DNA of 13,271 bases from JAJZEO01 sp964350315 (GTDB taxonomy: Bacteria; Chlamydiota; Chlamydiia; Chlamydiales; 2-12-FULL-49-11), in assembly GCA_964350315.1 (NCBI GenBank), contig CAYGJD010000020.1, positions 1 through 13,271 of the forward strand, read 5' to 3'. The notes beneath the pieces are model-generated. The model did no database searches and was not told where the DNA came from. It saw nothing but the letters and a program-made list of their open reading frames with translations. Below are positions 11,751 to 13,271 of this stretch, in pieces. Made by a program: the position numbers and the translations under genes. Position 1 is the stretch's first letter, and each line of letters opens with the position of its first letter.

Positions 11751-11774
11751 GGGGCGTGCTTTACAGCATGCCCC
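11751..11774. terminator. Bidirectional hairpin terminator between convergent genes
   Basis: GGGGCGTGCT, loop TTAC, then AGCATGCCCC form a 10-bp GC-rich stem with one G-U pair. The hairpin starts 4 bases after the stop of the giant gene. On the plus strand it is followed by a T-rich but interrupted tract (cttattctttt). On the minus strand it lies about 22 bases past the SWIB stop, followed by taattt. It can plausibly serve both convergent genes, though neither U-tract is perfect. Confidence 0.7.
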
Positions 11775-11796
11775 CACTTATTCTTTTCAGCTTAAA

Positions 11797-12120
11797 TTAG
11801 TCAACGTGCTTGCTGATTAATTTTACCATTTGGAACATGTTGATTGTTTTTTTGCTGCCGAATACTTTTGCAAGTTTTTCGTCTGGAACAATATTTCTCA
11901 TGTTCTTTGGGTCTTGTAGTTTGTTTTTCTTTATGTAAACCCAGATTTTCTTAGTCACTTCTGTTCTTGGAAGTGGTCCTTTTCCAACTACAGCTTCGAG
12001 TTGTTCTGAAAGTGCTAAAGGTCTCATAAATGCAGAGGAGGCTTTTTTCTTTGTTGTGACTTTTTTCGTTGCAACTTTTTTCGTTACAACTTTTTTTGTA
12101 GCCAATTTTTTTGTAGCCAT
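11797..12120 (-). CDS. SWIB/MDM2-domain protein with lysine-rich histone-like N-terminal tail
   Basis: The 107-residue basic protein has two parts. Residues 2-26 are pentapeptide repeats of the type ATKKV, as in histone H1-like bacterial proteins such as chlamydial Hc2. Residues about 32-105 are a SWIB domain: MRPLALSEQLEAVVGKGPLP, then RTEVTKKIWVYIKK, NIVPDEKLAKVFG and the closing MFQMVKLISKHV helix. SWIB is a eukaryotic chromatin-remodelling domain that in bacteria is known chiefly from Chlamydiae (CT460 type, about 86 residues, from memory without such a long tail). The likely role is DNA or nucleoid binding, perhaps tied to chromatin compaction in the developmental cycle; that role is inferred. 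The ATG at 12118-12120 has AAGGAG at good spacing. The gene converges on the giant gene and diverges from the uridylyltransferase. Confidence 0.93.
   Translation of the reverse strand: MATKKLATKKVVTKKVATKKVTTKKKASSAFMRPLALSEQLEAVVGKGPLPRTEVTKKIWVYIKKNKLQDPKNMRNIVPDEKLAKVFGSKKTINMFQMVKLISKHVD
12043..12117 (-). repeat. 15-bp tandem repeats encoding ATKKV-type pentapeptides
   Basis: Five consecutive 15-bp units just after the SWIB start codon encode ATKKL, ATKKV, VTKKV, ATKKV and TTKKK. Each carries an A-rich lysine block with runs of six or seven A in several units. The array is in frame and forms the lysine-rich tail. Unit number could change by slippage without breaking the frame, whereas a single-base slip in an A-run would shift it. 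Confidence 0.85.
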
Positions 12121-12127
12121 TTGTTTT

Positions 12128-12133
12128 CTCCTT
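12128..12133 (-). promoter_or_regulatory. Ribosome binding site of the SWIB gene
   Basis: AAGGAG on the minus strand, seven bases before the ATG, is a near-consensus Shine-Dalgarno sequence. It fixes the SWIB start so that the lysine-rich tail is part of the protein. Confidence 0.85.
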
Positions 12134-12201
12134 AAATTACAGTAGTGCCCTTGGGGCTATGTTCATCAATAAAACTTTTTTTTGCCTGAGTGGAATTAAG
12201 T

Positions 12202-12207
12202 TGTCAA
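12202..12207 (-). promoter_or_regulatory. Possible -35 element (TTGACA) of the SWIB promoter
   Basis: A perfect TTGACA lies on the minus strand about 80 bases upstream of the SWIB start, in the divergent intergenic region. At 16-18 bases downstream there is only an A-rich run and no TATAAT-like box, so the promoter assignment is tentative. The rest of the 12121-12262 intergenic region shows no RNA gene or strong hairpin. For the divergent plus-strand gene, TAAAAT at 12241-12246 is a possible -10 without a clear -35. Confidence 0.25.
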
Positions 12208-12262
12208 TCTTCTATAGAGAAAAAGTGTTGTTTTTTCTCTTAAAATTCTAAATAATGCCGCC

Positions 12263-13271
12263 ATGGATAATCGCGTGTCTAGCTTATGTAGTCGTTCTTT
12301 TCGTTTGGAAGATTCTCGCGTAGAACTCTTTAAAAGAAATCACCTTGAGGTATACCAACTAATTTGTTCTCTTACACAGCAGAGGCAAAAAATATTATTT
12401 ATTGTGATCGCTCTTGGACAAGGAAAAGCACTTGAACTGTATAAAGAGAAGAAAAAATTAAACGAATTGGCGGATGTTTTATGTGAAATGGATGAATTTT
12501 ACGCTTCTTTAGGTGGGGTAATTGGATATCAAAGTTTCATAGAAGAGTTAATCTCAACAAATTCTCAAGCGCAAGTGTTTGATGTAGAAGCTCCAACTCC
12601 TATTGACTTGAGGGATGGGAATAACCAACTAGATAGATATGTTCTTGAAGGCATTAAGAGACAGAAGGATATATGTGAAATCCTGCCTTGTGGTGGAGCG
12701 GCAGATAGGTTAGCTCTTATAGATGAAAAAGAAGGGAAAGAATATCCGGCAGCTTGCTTTTCATTCAATGAGATCTCACTGCTGGAAAGAATTATTCGTG
12801 ATTTAGTGGGGCGAGAGTACTTGCATGAAAAGTGTTTTCACTCTGTTATAGAGACTCCTATTGTAATCATGACATCTCATGAGAAAAATAACACAACAGA
12901 AATCGAGGCAATGTGTAAGAAAAAAAACTGGTTTGGAAGATCTCCAGATTCTATTCATATTGTTGTTCAACCTTCTGTGCCTATGTTTGATAAAGATGGA
13001 AGATGGGTCTGTAGTGAAGAGGGTGAAATGATTATGAGACCCGGAGGGCATGGAGTGCTTTGGCGTCTTCTTCAAAAAAGCGGCGTTTATGCAGACTTAA
13101 AATCTAAAGGGATTGAAAAAGGTGTCGTTCGCCAGATCAATAACCCAGCTGCTGGGATCGATACCGGTATTCTTGCTTTGGTGGGGATAGGCTATTTGAA
13201 GAAAAAGAAGTTTGGCTTTACTTCGTGTCCACGGATTTTGAGGATGAAGGAAGGGGTGAACGTAATAAAGC
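12263..13271 (+). CDS. UDP-sugar pyrophosphorylase (UTP--hexose-1-phosphate uridylyltransferase), chloroplast UGP3-like, 3' end outside window
   Basis: The frame is open from ATG 12263 to the window end (336 codons), with no stop. After a helical N-terminal part of about 130 residues (with FYASLGGVIGYQ), the nucleotidyltransferase core begins with LPCGGAADRL (141-150), a variant of the nucleotide-binding Gly loop of UDPGP enzymes. It continues with PIVIMTSHEKNN (S205) and RPGGHGVLWRL (G261-H263), where UDPGP family members bind uridine and sugar phosphate, then VRQINN and GFTSCPRI. From memory this layout matches plant chloroplast UGP3, which makes UDP-glucose for sulfolipid, more closely than bacterial GalU. 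Expected reaction: UTP + sugar 1-phosphate to UDP-sugar + diphosphate; the sugar is not certain. ATG 12263 is the first start after the in-frame stop at 12215-12217. No Shine-Dalgarno is visible. It is transcribed divergently from SWIB. Confidence 0.85.
   Translation, partial: MDNRVSSLCSRSFRLEDSRVELFKRNHLEVYQLICSLTQQRQKILFIVIALGQGKALELYKEKKKLNELADVLCEMDEFYASLGGVIGYQSFIEELISTNSQAQVFDVEAPTPIDLRDGNNQLDRYVLEGIKRQKDICEILPCGGAADRLALIDEKEGKEYPAACFSFNEISLLERIIRDLVGREYLHEKCFHSVIETPIVIMTSHEKNNTTEIEAMCKKKNWFGRSPDSIHIVVQPSVPMFDKDGRWVCSEEGEMIMRPGGHGVLWRLLQKSGVYADLKSKGIEKGVVRQINNPAAGIDTGILALVGIGYLKKKKFGFTSCPRILRMKEGVNVIK

Noticed and set aside
12144..12158. Small GCCC-TTG-GGGC hairpin in the SWIB leader as a regulatory RNA element
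   Set aside because: A four-pair stem with mismatched flanks is too weak to distinguish from chance.
12255..12323. 22-codon hydrophobic ORF (MPPWIIACLAYVVV...) overlapping the start of the uridylyltransferase gene
   Set aside because: It has no ribosome binding site and overlaps the start of a well-supported gene in another frame; the hydrophobic reading is likely chance.
12565..13075. Two minus-strand ORFs (67 and 90 codons)
   Set aside because: They are antisense to the uridylyltransferase frame, whose conserved motifs fix the coding strand.

Overview
The window most likely comes from an environmental (non-Chlamydiaceae) member of the Chlamydiota, i.e. the Parachlamydiales-type lineages that live in amoebae or arthropods. 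This rests on three things: a small SWIB-domain protein whose core closely resembles the chlamydial SWIB protein (CT460 type), AT-rich DNA, and a giant DUF3638-type helicase-like protein of a kind otherwise known mainly from eukaryotes and from this group. The genus cannot be named from the sequence alone.

Layout. Bases 1-10858 are one open frame, already open at base 1, so the true start lies upstream. It encodes at least 3,619 residues of a giant protein: an N-terminal part with possible thiol-hydrolase motifs, a long helical and beta-rich middle, a superfamily-2 helicase-like ATPase core with motifs I, II, III, V and VI recognisable, coiled coil, degenerate LP-rich helical repeats, and a proline/glutamate-rich tandem repeat. 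That repeat runs into a block of exactly 100 N (10859-10958). Such a block is normally a placeholder for a gap of unknown length, so the frame across it has no meaning. After the gap a different frame is open to 11746. It carries the same type of proline-rich linker and LP-repeat, then a hydrophobic segment, and is best read as the C-terminus of the same protein. The complete product would exceed 3,880 residues.

A hairpin terminator (11751-11774) separates the giant gene from the convergent SWIB gene (minus strand, 11797-12120). SWIB carries a lysine-rich, histone-like pentapeptide tail. A 142-bp intergenic region divides it from a divergent plus-strand gene (12263 to the window end, incomplete) that encodes a UDP-sugar pyrophosphorylase of the type seen in plant chloroplasts (UGP3-like).

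Nothing suggests that the three genes form one operon: the first two converge and the last two diverge. The notable object is the giant protein. It combines an ATPase motor with a possible hydrolase module, an unstable-looking repeat linker and a possible membrane segment. Its function is unknown; a role at the host interface is a guess.
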